The notes under the pieces: model-generated
What the model saw: only the letters and a program-made list of their open reading frames with translations
Databases searched by the model: none
Told to the model about the DNA's origin: nothing
Part shown: positions 44,987 through 52,737 of the stretch, in pieces
Layout: every line of letters starts with the position of its first letter
How positions within the stretch are numbered: position 1 is the stretch's first letter
Made by a program: the position numbers and the translations under genes
Assembly (NCBI GenBank): GCA_018814885.1
Contig: JAHIYU010000139.1
Span: forward strand, 1-59,827
Direction of reading: 5' to 3'
Length of the DNA stretch: 59,827 nt
Origin: a bacterium
GTDB taxonomy: Bacteria; Krumholzibacteriota; Krumholzibacteriia; LZORAL124-64-63

Positions 44987-45775
44987 CTAGCGGCGCTCGG
45001 CGCGTCCCGAGCCGGTCGTCGTGACCTCGACATCCGGATCGCCGCCATAGCGTACGCCGCCGCTGCCGGAGATGCGGCACTCGAGGACGTCCTCGACGTG
45101 CACGGAGACGCCGCCGCTGCCGGAGGCGTGTACCGACGCCCGGCGCGCCCTGAACCCCGCGGCCTTGCAATCCCCCGAGCCGGACAGGCGCGCCTCGAAC
45201 CGCTCCGCGCCGCCCTCGTCGATCTCCACGTCGCCGCTGCCGGACTGCCGCACGGTGAGCTCGTCCGCCCTGAGCTCGCCGATCGTCGCGTCGCCGGAGC
45301 CGGTGAGCCGCAGCGAACACGCGCCGGATGCGAGGCCCTGCAGGGCCAGGTCCCCGGAGCCGGTGAGCTCGATGTCCATCCGCTCGGAGCGGAGGCGCGG
45401 CGCGGTGATGTCGCCGCTGCCCGTATTGCGGATCGCGTCGAGCGAACGGACGGTCAGGGCGAAGCGGATCGGCCTGGTCGGCCGCAGGCTCGTGCCCCGC
45501 GAGGCGCGCAAGGTCAGTTTCCCGTCCTCGACCTCGCTCACGATCAGCTCGATCAAGTTGCTCTCGGCCTCGACGATCAGCTCCTCCCGGTCGCCCAGCG
45601 CGATGACCAGGTCGCCCCGGCACTCGAGAGCGACGGCGTCGATGCGGTCCAGCGCGCGCGTCTCGGTCGCGACGTCGCCGTTGCCGCGCACGCCGCCGTT
45701 GACCTCCAGGCGGCAGCCGGCGCACGGGATCAGGCTCGTCAGCACCATAAAAGTGACGACATGTCTCTTGGCCAT
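44987..45775 (-). CDS. DUF2807 (GIN domain) lipoprotein with regular GSG repeats
   Basis: A 262-residue lipoprotein (TFMVLTSLIPCAGCRLEVNGG, lipobox Cys near 18-21). The DUF2807 start (RGNGDVATETRALDRIDAVAL) is followed by at least seven turns of a beta-solenoid. Each turn carries a [ST]GSGD or GSGG corner roughly every 20-21 residues: NTGSGDITA, LTGSGDLAL, LTGSGDATI, QSGSGDVEI, LSGSGDCKA, ASGSGGVSV, ISGSGGVRY. The domain is common in FCB bacteria and of unknown function, perhaps adhesion. AGGGAGGGGACC lies before the ATG; a long upstream in-frame extension is rejected as non-coding. The regular GSG corners also make the DNA quasi-repetitive. Confidence 0.88.
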   Translation of the reverse strand: MAKRHVVTFMVLTSLIPCAGCRLEVNGGVRGNGDVATETRALDRIDAVALECRGDLVIALGDREELIVEAESNLIELIVSEVEDGKLTLRASRGTSLRPTRPIRFALTVRSLDAIRNTGSGDITAPRLRSERMDIELTGSGDLALQGLASGACSLRLTGSGDATIGELRADELTVRQSGSGDVEIDEGGAERFEARLSGSGDCKAAGFRARRASVHASGSGGVSVHVEDVLECRISGSGGVRYGGDPDVEVTTTGSGRAERR

Positions 45776-46185
45776 GGTCCCCTCCCTGAATGGTCCGGTC
45801 TCACGGATGACTGAAAGATGACGCACGCGGCGCTCGGAGGGTTGCATGTCGCATGGATACGGGACAGGCTCCCGGCCTTGAACTGGACCCTGCGACTCGG
45901 GCACAGGGCAGACGAGGGTCCGGTCCGGACCGGGAGCCGTATGACGCGATCCCGCGCGAGATCGGCGCTCGCGCTCGCAGAGACTCCGCGACCCGTGACT
46001 GGTGTGTCTGCTGGATGGGATTCGGGCGGGCCGACGTCGTCGGGCGGGTTGCAGGCAGGTTGCGTGGTACCCCCCGCCGACGAGCGGAATCACCGTATCA
46101 GCTTCGACATCGAGCGTCAACATGATTCGCCGCAGCCGCTTGTGCGGCGGCGGGCAACTGCCGGCCGCCACGCCGGTTAGGAAGA
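45776..46185 (-). other. 410-base gap upstream of the DUF2807 gene with no convincing gene
   Basis: All frames give Arg/Pro-rich non-protein-like sequence, apart from a brief natural-looking MLTLDVEADTVIPLVGG on the minus strand near 46126 that soon decays. The notable content is a nested inverted repeat (45867-45938), listed separately. The start of the gap nearest the redoxin stop holds GC-rich inverted sequences (about 46130-46180) that might end that transcript. Confidence 0.4.
45867..45938 (-). other. Candidate structured RNA element: nested stems
   Basis: Two nested perfect inverted repeats: outer arms GGCTCCCGG (45867-45875) and CCGGGAGCC (45930-45938); inner arms GGACCCT (45885-45891) and AGGGTCC (45915-45921). 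Together they would form a 72-base two-stem hairpin about 90 bases before the DUF2807 start, in its presumed leader. No known riboswitch is recognised. In DNA this rich in GC a chance match is possible. Confidence 0.3.
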
Positions 46186-46785
46186 TCAGTCGACGTACTT
46201 GACGCTGCAGCCGTAGGGCCTGGTCTCCGCCACAGGCGCCTCTTCCCCCGCCGCCAGGGCCTGCAGCGCGGCCGCCACGTGATTCGTCCCGCCGAGCTTG
46301 GCGGGAGAGCGGTCATCGTCGATGGCGCCCGTGTAGACGACGGTGCCGGCGCCGTCGATCACGAACATGTGGGGCGTGGTCTTGGCGCCGTAGAGACGTC
46401 CCACCTCGCCCGCGGGATCCATCAGGATCGGGTAGGGCATGCCGTATTCGATGCGCGCCTCGCGGTTGCGTTCGAGACCGGCCCCCTGCTTGCCGGGCGC
46501 GCTCGAGCAGACGCAGAGCCAGACCACGTTCGAGTCGGCCGCGGCGAAGGTCTCGTTCATGGTCTTGTGGGCCAGGTGATGCTTCCTGATGAAGGGGCAG
46601 TCGGCGTTGAACCACTCCAGCACGACCGTCCGGCCCAGCTCGAGGTAGGTCGCAAGGGCGTGCGCAACGCCCTCGGTGTCGGTGAGGGTGAAGTCGGGGG
46701 CCTGCTCGCCCGGGGTGACGGCGGCCGGGGCGGCGGACGCGCCGACGGAAACTGACAACACCATGATCAACAACGCGTTACGCAT
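46186..46785 (-). CDS. Exported redoxin-domain (thioredoxin-fold) protein
   Basis: A 199-residue thioredoxin-fold protein with a leader (ALLIMVLSVSVGASAAPAA). The redoxin domain begins GEQAPDFTLTDTEG; the active site is EWFNADCPFIRKHH, with one redox Cys followed by Pro-Phe rather than a CxxC pair. KTTPHMFVIDG contains the cis-Pro. The chain ends TRPYGCSVKY, a conserved end in this subfamily whose Cys could serve as the resolving residue. It likely acts in periplasmic thiol or peroxide chemistry. Of three ATGs in a row the third (46785) has the best spacing from GGAGG. It overlaps the upstream DsbD-N-like gene by 8 bases, so the two act as a pair. Confidence 0.85.
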   Translation of the reverse strand: MRNALLIMVLSVSVGASAAPAAVTPGEQAPDFTLTDTEGVAHALATYLELGRTVVLEWFNADCPFIRKHHLAHKTMNETFAAADSNVVWLCVCSSAPGKQGAGLERNREARIEYGMPYPILMDPAGEVGRLYGAKTTPHMFVIDGAGTVVYTGAIDDDRSPAKLGGTNHVAAALQALAAGEEAPVAETRPYGCSVKYVD

Positions 46786-47596
46786 CATCATCCTCCGGGA
46801 GTGCGGCGGCGACGGCCGTCGCCGGCATGTCGATAGGGAAGGTTACCGCATGTTCGCCGAACGTCCCGCGCACCAGGCCGCGCGCCGGGCCGGCCGTCCC
46901 GTCCTCGATCTCGAAGCGCAGCACGAGCTCGTCGCCCTCGCGCGCCGTATCGTCCAGGGGGGCCGCCAGCCGGCCGCAGTCGGCGGCGGGCAGGAACTCC
47001 AGCCGCTCGACCCGGGGCAGGGACACGATGAGCGTCGCGCCCTGCCAGTCGGCGGTGCAATGGCCGGCGGGCATCGTCCGGGGCAGCCGCGACCGCGCCG
47101 TCGCGAAGACGCGCCGCGCGTCGGGCGGTTCGGCGGCATCCGCCGCGGTGAGCGTGGTGTCGCCCACGACGCAGGCCTCCCGGCAGGCGAGCCACGCGAT
47201 CCGCGCGCCGAATCCGGCGTCATCGTCGCCGGCCGGGTACAGGTCCTGCAGCAGGATCAGCTCGCCGAAGTAGACGTGATCCAGGATCCCGCCCGGCGAG
47301 ACCAGCCGTTGCGGGGCGGGCCACCGCAGCGTTCCCGCCGACCAGCCGTCGGGCAGGTCCAGCTCGATCGACGGCGGCGCGCCGCTGTCGTTCAGGCCGT
47401 CCCAGTAGAGGTGCCAGCCGTCGGCGATGCGGAAGCGCCAGGCCACCGTCAGCGTGCGTTCGACGGAAGTATCCGCGGGCTCGCGCAGCAGCGAGACCAC
47501 CACGGGTCGGTCGTCCGAGGGGACCGGTTCGCCCTGCTCGCAGCCGGCGGAGGCGAGGAACAGGACCAGAATACTTGCCAGGACGAGTGTTCGCAT
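46778..47596 (-). CDS. Lipoprotein with DsbD N-terminal-like domain
   Basis: A 272-residue lipoprotein (LVLASILVLFLASAGCEQG, lipobox Cys 19). The body matches the N-terminal domain of the thiol:disulfide interchange protein DsbD: RIADGWHLYWDGLNDSGAPPSIEL, WPAPQRLVSPGGILDHVYFGELILL, and a WLACREACVVGD redox CxxxC. The membrane and thioredoxin parts of DsbD are absent, so it is a free-standing version. It shares a message with the downstream redoxin (8-base overlap) and may pass electrons to it or to exported client proteins. The upstream gap (47597-47998) would hold its promoter. Confidence 0.85.
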   Translation of the reverse strand: MRTLVLASILVLFLASAGCEQGEPVPSDDRPVVVSLLREPADTSVERTLTVAWRFRIADGWHLYWDGLNDSGAPPSIELDLPDGWSAGTLRWPAPQRLVSPGGILDHVYFGELILLQDLYPAGDDDAGFGARIAWLACREACVVGDTTLTAADAAEPPDARRVFATARSRLPRTMPAGHCTADWQGATLIVSLPRVERLEFLPAADCGRLAAPLDDTAREGDELVLRFEIEDGTAGPARGLVRGTFGEHAVTFPIDMPATAVAAALPEDDDA

Positions 47597-47998
47597 GATG
47601 GACAGGCTACTCCACGCCGGGGAATCACGCCAGGCGATCGACGACCAGCATCACTATCACGAGCAGGGCGAAGACGTTGATCTCCATTAACCGCAGCTTG
47701 CGGGCGCGCAGAGCAATGGCCCTGGACAGGACCAGCGCGCGTAGGAACCAGTGAATACGACTTGCCGGAATATTCTAGAGTATTATTGTCTGATAATCTC
47801 TCTTGCCAATTGAAGTTGGAAAACTATTTCACAATCTCCGCAACCGGCTGTCATTCGAGCGGTTTCCAGGGTATATATCGAATACGAAGGCGACGGGCGG
47901 CGGCGGTGACCCACGCGGACGCGCGCGCCACCCTTCCGGCGACACGAATCCTACGAAACGCTACGATACGAGACAGGACCGCAGATCAGGAGTTACCC
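47597..47998. other. Divergent 402-base gap with an AT-rich core
   Basis: It separates the DsbD-N lipoprotein gene (minus) from the hotdog thioesterase gene (plus). The core (about 47760-47885) is clearly AT-richer than its surroundings, with TATATAT and TGATAAT elements that could be -10 regions for the plus-strand gene. None pairs with a good -35. A tiny hydrophobic frame at 47625-47687 is listed separately. Nothing else was found. Confidence 0.4.
47625..47687 (-). CDS. Possible 20-residue hydrophobic peptide
   Basis: The minus-strand ATG at 47687 opens MEINVFALLVIVMLVVDRLA, a near-perfect single membrane span. The same frame stays open and natural-looking for about 25 codons upstream (RALVLSRAIALRARKLRL) but without a standard start or a ribosome binding site. 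This is either a small membrane protein using an unusual start, or the C-terminal fossil of a decayed gene. Confidence 0.2.
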   Translation of the reverse strand: MEINVFALLVIVMLVVDRLA

Positions 47999-48553
47999 AT
48001 GACGAATGACGCCACGCGCTGGCTGGACATCACCGAGCCCGGCTGGACACGGGTGGAACTGCCCTTCCCGTCCACCTCGTCCAGATTCGTGACCGGCGAT
48101 ACGACTGGACGTCGCCTCAGCGTGCGTTTCTACCGCCGCGACGCCGACGGCGCCCTCATGCTGAAGGCCCGCTGCGGTCCGGATGCCCAGGGTCCGCCCG
48201 GTCACGCCCACGGCGGCAGCATGGCGGCCCTGCTCGACGAGGCCATGGGGGCGGCCGCCTGGCTCTCCGGACATCCCGTCCTCGCCGCCGAGCTGAACGT
48301 CACCTTCAAGCGCATGTTGCCCCTGGAGACGGCGTGCGTGGTGGAGGCCGAGGTGGTCGAAGTCGACGACCGCAAGATCCACGCGAGTTCCGTGCTGCGC
48401 GATCCCGCGGGCGGGATCGTCTACTGCACGGGACGGGCGCTGCTGATCGAGCTCGACGAGCGCCAGCTGGCGGATCTCGCGACGCTGACCATGGAGATGC
48501 TGGACCGGGAGCGGCGCGAAGCCGGCGAACCGGATCAGGGCAAGGGTTCGTAG
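47999..48553 (+). CDS. PaaI-like hotdog-fold thioesterase family protein
   Basis: A 184-residue cytoplasmic protein. The C-terminal 120 residues are a hotdog domain: GPPGHAHGGSMAALLDEAMGAAAWLSG contains the HGG...DEA motif of PaaI-type acyl-CoA thioesterases, followed by ELNVTFKRMLPLETACVVEAEV and ASSVLRDPAGGIVYCTGRAL. The first 60 residues are a family-specific extension. It probably hydrolyses an acyl-CoA; the substrate is unknown. AGGAGTTACCC immediately before the ATG fixes the start and excludes a longer upstream Met. Its last codons overlap the convergent propeller gene by 19 bases. Confidence 0.85.
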   Translation: MTNDATRWLDITEPGWTRVELPFPSTSSRFVTGDTTGRRLSVRFYRRDADGALMLKARCGPDAQGPPGHAHGGSMAALLDEAMGAAAWLSGHPVLAAELNVTFKRMLPLETACVVEAEVVEVDDRKIHASSVLRDPAGGIVYCTGRALLIELDERQLADLATLTMEMLDRERREAGEPDQGKGS

Positions 48554-49745
48554 CAGACGATCTCCATGGGCGCGGCCTCCCCCTCCTCGCCGAGGGGGAT
48601 GTTGCCCAGGTCGGAACGGGCCGCCTCCGCCTCGGCGTAGCCCTTGATCAGCAGGATGCGTCCGTCGTCCAGGAAGACCAACCCGTCCCGCTCGGGATCT
48701 CCCTCGCAGGCCAGCGCCACGCTCTCCAGGAAGTCCCCCCGCGGTCCGAAGACGTCGTAGCGCTGCATGACGCCGGGGGCGCGATCCTCGGTGCTGCGGC
48801 TGTGCAGCACACCCACAGGCGTCCGGCGGCGTCGACGGACAGGCCGGCGATGACCGCGGGGCCGGGCTCGATCTCGCGCCCCACCGGAAAGGGGATGTTG
48901 CGCGCGGAGGCGTCGAAGAGGGCGTTGATGCGGCGCAGCTCGTCCGCGGTGCGCGGACGGTTGGCGAACGCGCGTTCCACGACCCGCTCGAGTTCGCCGC
49001 CGGGAGCGTGGACCTCCACGGCGTAGCGGTCCCAGGCGGCGGTCACGTAGACGCGTCCGTCGGGCCCCAGCGCGCTGGCGAGCTGGCACCCCGGATTCAT
49101 CTCGCGCTCCACGAAGACCAGGTCGCCGAAGTCGAGGGTCATGGTCGCCTCGCTGTAGGTGCGCACGATCTTGCCGTGCTGGTCGAGGCCCGCCAGGTAC
49201 ATGTGGCGGTGCTGTCCCCCCTCGACCGGGCCGAGGCGCTGTCCGGTCACCACGAAGTTGCCGCCCCGGTGGCTGCAGTTCGACGCCGAGGTGAAGCCTC
49301 CCTCGACCGGATCGGCGCCGCCGATGGTCAGGGTGGGACGGGGCTCGCCGTCCAGGGTCAGGCGCACGAGCTCGGCGGGAAAGAGTTCCAGCAGGCCCAC
49401 GGTGTCGTCCGGCAGGATCACCACGTCGCGCGGCTGCTGCGATTCTCCCGGTCCCTCGCCGGGGCCGCCGATGGTGCGCAGCAGCTCGCCCGTAGGCGAG
49501 ATCACGTGCACATGGCAGAGCTGGGTGTCGAGCAGGTAGACGTTGCCGTCGCGGTCCGCGTCGGCCTCGGTGATGGTGCCGAGGAGCGTCTCGCAGTCGG
49601 CGCCGCCGAAGCGCCAGGTCTCGCGGAGCTCGACGGTACGCGGAGGCTCGGCGGGCTTGGTGTGCGGGGCGCGGACCGGTTCGGCCTTGGTCGCGGAGAC
49701 GACAGCCAGGAGCAGCACGACGAGCGGGACGAGGCGGCTCGACAT
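48535..49745 (-). CDS. Exported six-bladed beta-propeller protein, frameshifted near its C-terminus
   Basis: It starts after GGGAGGACCCC with a signal peptide (LVPLVVLLLAVVSATKA). It runs through NHL/TolB-type blades (DRDGNVYLLDTQLCHVHVIS, GGPGEGPGESQQPRDVVILPDD, ALGPDGRVYVTAAW, GLSVDAAGRLWV). At about 48805 the frame slips: protein-like sequence continues one base out of phase as LHSRSTEDRAPG and ends GEAAPMEIVCYEPLP with a stop at 48535. Restoring one base gives a protein of about 403 residues. The truncated paralog at 41851-42165 shows that the second-frame tail is authentic. The cause may be a sequencing error or a real mutation. The function is probably ligand binding in the periplasm or at the surface. 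Confidence 0.75.
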
Positions 49746-49940
49746 GGGGTCCTCCCTTGGCTGGCGACGGAACGCGCAGACCTGCATACGTCGATTGGAC
49801 GCGATTTGTTCGCGCGGCATGGCGGGACGGCGTTCCCGCGTAATAACTGCGTAACATGACTGATCTAGAATCCCAGGAGATCGAGATGGCGCTGTCGGTT
49901 CCCCTATCGCCCCCTCGGCGATGTGCCATGGAGGTGTCCC

Positions 49941-51617
49941 ATGAGATATCCCGTTGTTTGCACAGTGATTCTGCTTTCGATCCTGCTGCTTACCGGCTGC
50001 GGCGGCGACGGCGATCCGACGCATCCCCCGGCGGGCACGAGCATTGGTCCCGACGGCGGCACGGTGAGCGCCGACGCCGGTCGCGTGACGCTGGCCTTCC
50101 CCGCCGGAGCTGTGGACGACGAGATCGATGTCGGCGTCGAGCCCGCCTCCTCGCCGCCTGCCGACGCGGGCATGATCCTCGCGCGGGCCTACGACCTGTC
50201 GCCGGACGGCGCGCAGTTCCAGCAGCCGGTGACCTTGACGATCCGCTACGAAGACGATCAGGTGCCGGTCGGCGTCGTCGAAGAGGATCTGAGGCTCTGC
50301 AAGGCGGTGGGCGCAGCCTGGCAGACGGTCCCGGGAAGCGTGGTGGACACCGGGGCGAACACCGTCAGCGCCGAATTGACGGGCTTCAGCATGTACGGAC
50401 CGGGCAGCCCGGGCGGGTCCGGGGAAGCGCAGATCACCCTCGCGCCCAGCGAGATCACAATGCCGGTCTTCGGCACCTTGACCTTCGACGTCACGATCGA
50501 GGGGTTGGAGGACGAGACGGTAACGTGGAGCGTCGTGGAAGGAATCACCGGCGGCCAGGTGCGCGGCTACGGAATCTACAACGCGCCGGCCGGCGGCGGC
50601 GTCTTCCACGTGCGGGCCACGAGCGTGGAGAACCCGAGCGTCTTCGGTGAGGCCGAGGTGACGGTGGCCACGAACTGGGGGTGTCCGGAGGAACCACCGG
50701 AGCCGGCCTACGAGCTGGTCTGGATCGTGGAGGTTCCCTCCATTTTCCAGGAGTTGATCTACGGCATCGCCTGGCACGAGAACCAGCTCTGGGTGGCCGG
50801 CATGGGGTGCATCATGCACTGGACCGACACCGGTCAGTACCTGGGTTGGTCGGGACTCGGGGCCAAGCCCGACCCCGACGGGCCCGGCATCGTGCACACC
50901 TACGTCGGCTACCATACCGGCGCCGACGAGAACGACAGCCCTCATCCCTGGCTTTTGGACGGCGCGTTTTCCTGGGGCCTCGCCGGCGTCGCCTGCGATG
51001 CCGTCGGCAACGTCTATGTCTGCGACTACGATTATTCTCGTGTGCAGAAGATGAGCCCGGGTGGAACTCTAATGGACATCTGGGAAGTGGATGATCCCTT
51101 GAGCGTCGCGGTCAGTCCCGAACATTCCATCTACGTCGTCGATCACGTTCCCGCCGGGATCGACAACCTCTTACGTTATACCCAGGCCGGCGTTCACGTC
51201 GATACGATCAACTCCTTCGGAGAGGGGTGCGACCTCACCTACTTCCATCTGATGGGGTTCGATCAGGGGGGAGAGATCTTCCTGTCCTCCCGGTTCGACG
51301 GGCGTGCGGTGGCGCGGCTGGATCCCGAGCACGAATACCTCGGTTCCTCGGTGCGATACGGCGATGGAATGTGCGAGGCCCGAGGAGCCATGACCGTCGA
51401 CGCGGAGGGCGACATCTACACAGTGAGTTCCACACACCCGTTCCTGTTCAAGAAGTTCGACCGGGACGGCTGGCTGCTGGCCGCCTGGCCCACCAGCGGG
51501 CCGGGCTACGAGGATCCCCGCGGCATCGGCGGGATGACCGTGGACGGCTACGGCAACGTCTATGCCACCGACTGGACGAACGGCATGATCCTGAAATTCC
51601 AGCCGGCCGATCAATAG
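49941..51617 (+). CDS. Lipoprotein with ZU5-like, Ig-like and NHL-propeller regions
   Basis: A 558-residue lipoprotein (VVCTVILLSILLLTGCGGDG, lipobox LTGC, Cys near 20). Residues about 35-150 resemble ZU5-like domains (SIGPDGGTVSADAGRVTLAFPAGAV...). An Ig-like bacterial segment (about 165-250) follows, then a six-bladed NHL/TolB-type propeller (265-558). Repeats include VACDAVGNVYVCDYDYSRVQKM, VAVSPEHSIYVVDH, MTVDAEGDIYTVSS and MTVDGYGNVYATDWTNG. This is a common surface-sensing or binding architecture; no enzyme site is seen. GGAGGTGTCCC precedes the ATG. It converges on the GEVED protein gene across a shared terminator. Confidence 0.8.
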   Translation: MRYPVVCTVILLSILLLTGCGGDGDPTHPPAGTSIGPDGGTVSADAGRVTLAFPAGAVDDEIDVGVEPASSPPADAGMILARAYDLSPDGAQFQQPVTLTIRYEDDQVPVGVVEEDLRLCKAVGAAWQTVPGSVVDTGANTVSAELTGFSMYGPGSPGGSGEAQITLAPSEITMPVFGTLTFDVTIEGLEDETVTWSVVEGITGGQVRGYGIYNAPAGGGVFHVRATSVENPSVFGEAEVTVATNWGCPEEPPEPAYELVWIVEVPSIFQELIYGIAWHENQLWVAGMGCIMHWTDTGQYLGWSGLGAKPDPDGPGIVHTYVGYHTGADENDSPHPWLLDGAFSWGLAGVACDAVGNVYVCDYDYSRVQKMSPGGTLMDIWEVDDPLSVAVSPEHSIYVVDHVPAGIDNLLRYTQAGVHVDTINSFGEGCDLTYFHLMGFDQGGEIFLSSRFDGRAVARLDPEHEYLGSSVRYGDGMCEARGAMTVDAEGDIYTVSSTHPFLFKKFDRDGWLLAAWPTSGPGYEDPRGIGGMTVDGYGNVYATDWTNGMILKFQPADQ

Positions 51618-51669
51618 GGGCAGCGCATCCGGCGTGGAAGCGGAAGATCGAACACCGATGATAAAGCGA

Positions 51670-51690
51670 GGGCCCGGTGCGACCGGGCCC
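51670..51690. terminator. Bidirectional hairpin terminator
   Basis: GGGCCCGGT (51670-51678) and ACCGGGCCC (51682-51690) form a perfect 9-bp stem with a 3-base loop between the convergent propeller lipoprotein and GEVED genes. No T-tract follows on either strand. Confidence 0.7.
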
Positions 51691-51718
51691 CGGACAGAGC
51701 TCGCATCAGCGCAAGCGC

Positions 51719-52513
51719 TCAACGATACATCTGCTTGATGGCGCTCCAGCTCTCGTCTTCGTCGGTGACCGGACCGTCGACCAGCACCAGGTAGTCCTCC
51801 GACTCGCCGTCCTCGAATTGTCCCGCGCCGTTCCAGTTGGGCGTGCCGACGGGCCTCTCGGTGATGCTGAAGCGGCTCCAGACGTAGCCCGGATCGCCGC
51901 CGATCAAGAACGGAGGGGGCGCGAGGCCCGACAGGGGGCCTACGTAACCCGGCGGGATCGGGAAGTCCACCAGGATGTGCTCGGGGGCCGAGCAGAAGGT
52001 CTGGGCCGAGGGCGCCCAGATGCCGTCCTGGTTCCAGTCCATCAGCACGTTCACGAAGGCGTCGTGGCCGCCGTTGGTCAACATGATGTCCATGTTGCCG
52101 CCCCACACGCCCGGCGTGCAGAACAGGCCCAGGGGCGCCACGGGCGGCCCGCAGGGCACCACGACCCCGCCGACGATGGTGAAGGCGCCGGGGATGATCA
52201 TGCCCGCGTCGGGATCCATGAAGCACTCGTCCATATCGTAGGGCGCGAACATGGGGCAGGTGCCGGCGTTGCCATCGGGTTCGAAATCCTTCATGGGACC
52301 GAAGAACATCAGCGGGTTTGGTGCGTGGTAGATCCACGCGGCGGGCCCCACGGTGACGCAGGTCGGAAAGCTGCCGATGATACCGCTGGCGGGATAGGCC
52401 AGGACGCCCTCGGGCGCGTCGCCGTACTCCCCATGCTGCTGGGCCTGCGCGGCGAGTGCGAAGAGCGCGATGAGCGCGACGACGATCAGGGTGATATTCC
52501 GGGTGCTGAACAT
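51719..52513 (-). CDS. Exported GEVED-domain protein with C-terminal WG tail
   Basis: A 264-residue protein with a signal peptide (NITLIVVALIALFALAAQA). The mature part reads as a GEVED-type domain: GEYGDAPEGVLAYPAS at the start, DAFVNVLMDWNQDGIW, YVWSRFSITERPVG and FEDGESEDYLVLV, as found in many secreted proteins. Six cysteines are present. It ends TDEDESWSAIKQMYR, the short WG tail shared with exported proteins at 2441, 13052 and 41083, with Ser replacing the usual Gly, and it lacks a FlgD-like module. GAAGGGGAGACAGC precedes the ATG. A terminator lies just downstream at 51670-51690. Confidence 0.87.
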   Translation of the reverse strand: MFSTRNITLIVVALIALFALAAQAQQHGEYGDAPEGVLAYPASGIIGSFPTCVTVGPAAWIYHAPNPLMFFGPMKDFEPDGNAGTCPMFAPYDMDECFMDPDAGMIIPGAFTIVGGVVVPCGPPVAPLGLFCTPGVWGGNMDIMLTNGGHDAFVNVLMDWNQDGIWAPSAQTFCSAPEHILVDFPIPPGYVGPLSGLAPPPFLIGGDPGYVWSRFSITERPVGTPNWNGAGQFEDGESEDYLVLVDGPVTDEDESWSAIKQMYR

Positions 52514-52737
52514 GCTGTCTCCCCTTCTTCAGGTGCTCCAAGGCCTGCCGGCGGATCCGGTGACCGGTCGATGAGGGGGATGTTTAGCGGGAAAATGCTA
52601 TCTTACGATATGTGCAGGTATCTCGTGTGCTTAATTGATGGTTTTTTACATTTGTCCGCCGGGCCGGCGCTCGCGGTGGCTCCGACCGTGGTCTCCCGCC
52701 TGCAGATTGCCGGTATGTGCGGGTTGGTCCGCGCAGC

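Noticed and set aside
44987..45772. Repeated GCCGCTGCCGGA-like words as a DNA repeat array
   Set aside because: They are the coding consequence of the GSG corners of the DUF2807 solenoid rather than an independent repeat.
45776..46185. Known riboswitch (cobalamin, TPP or similar) in the gap before the DUF2807 gene
   Set aside because: GC-rich stems are present, but none of the conserved sequence blocks of these riboswitches could be found on either strand.
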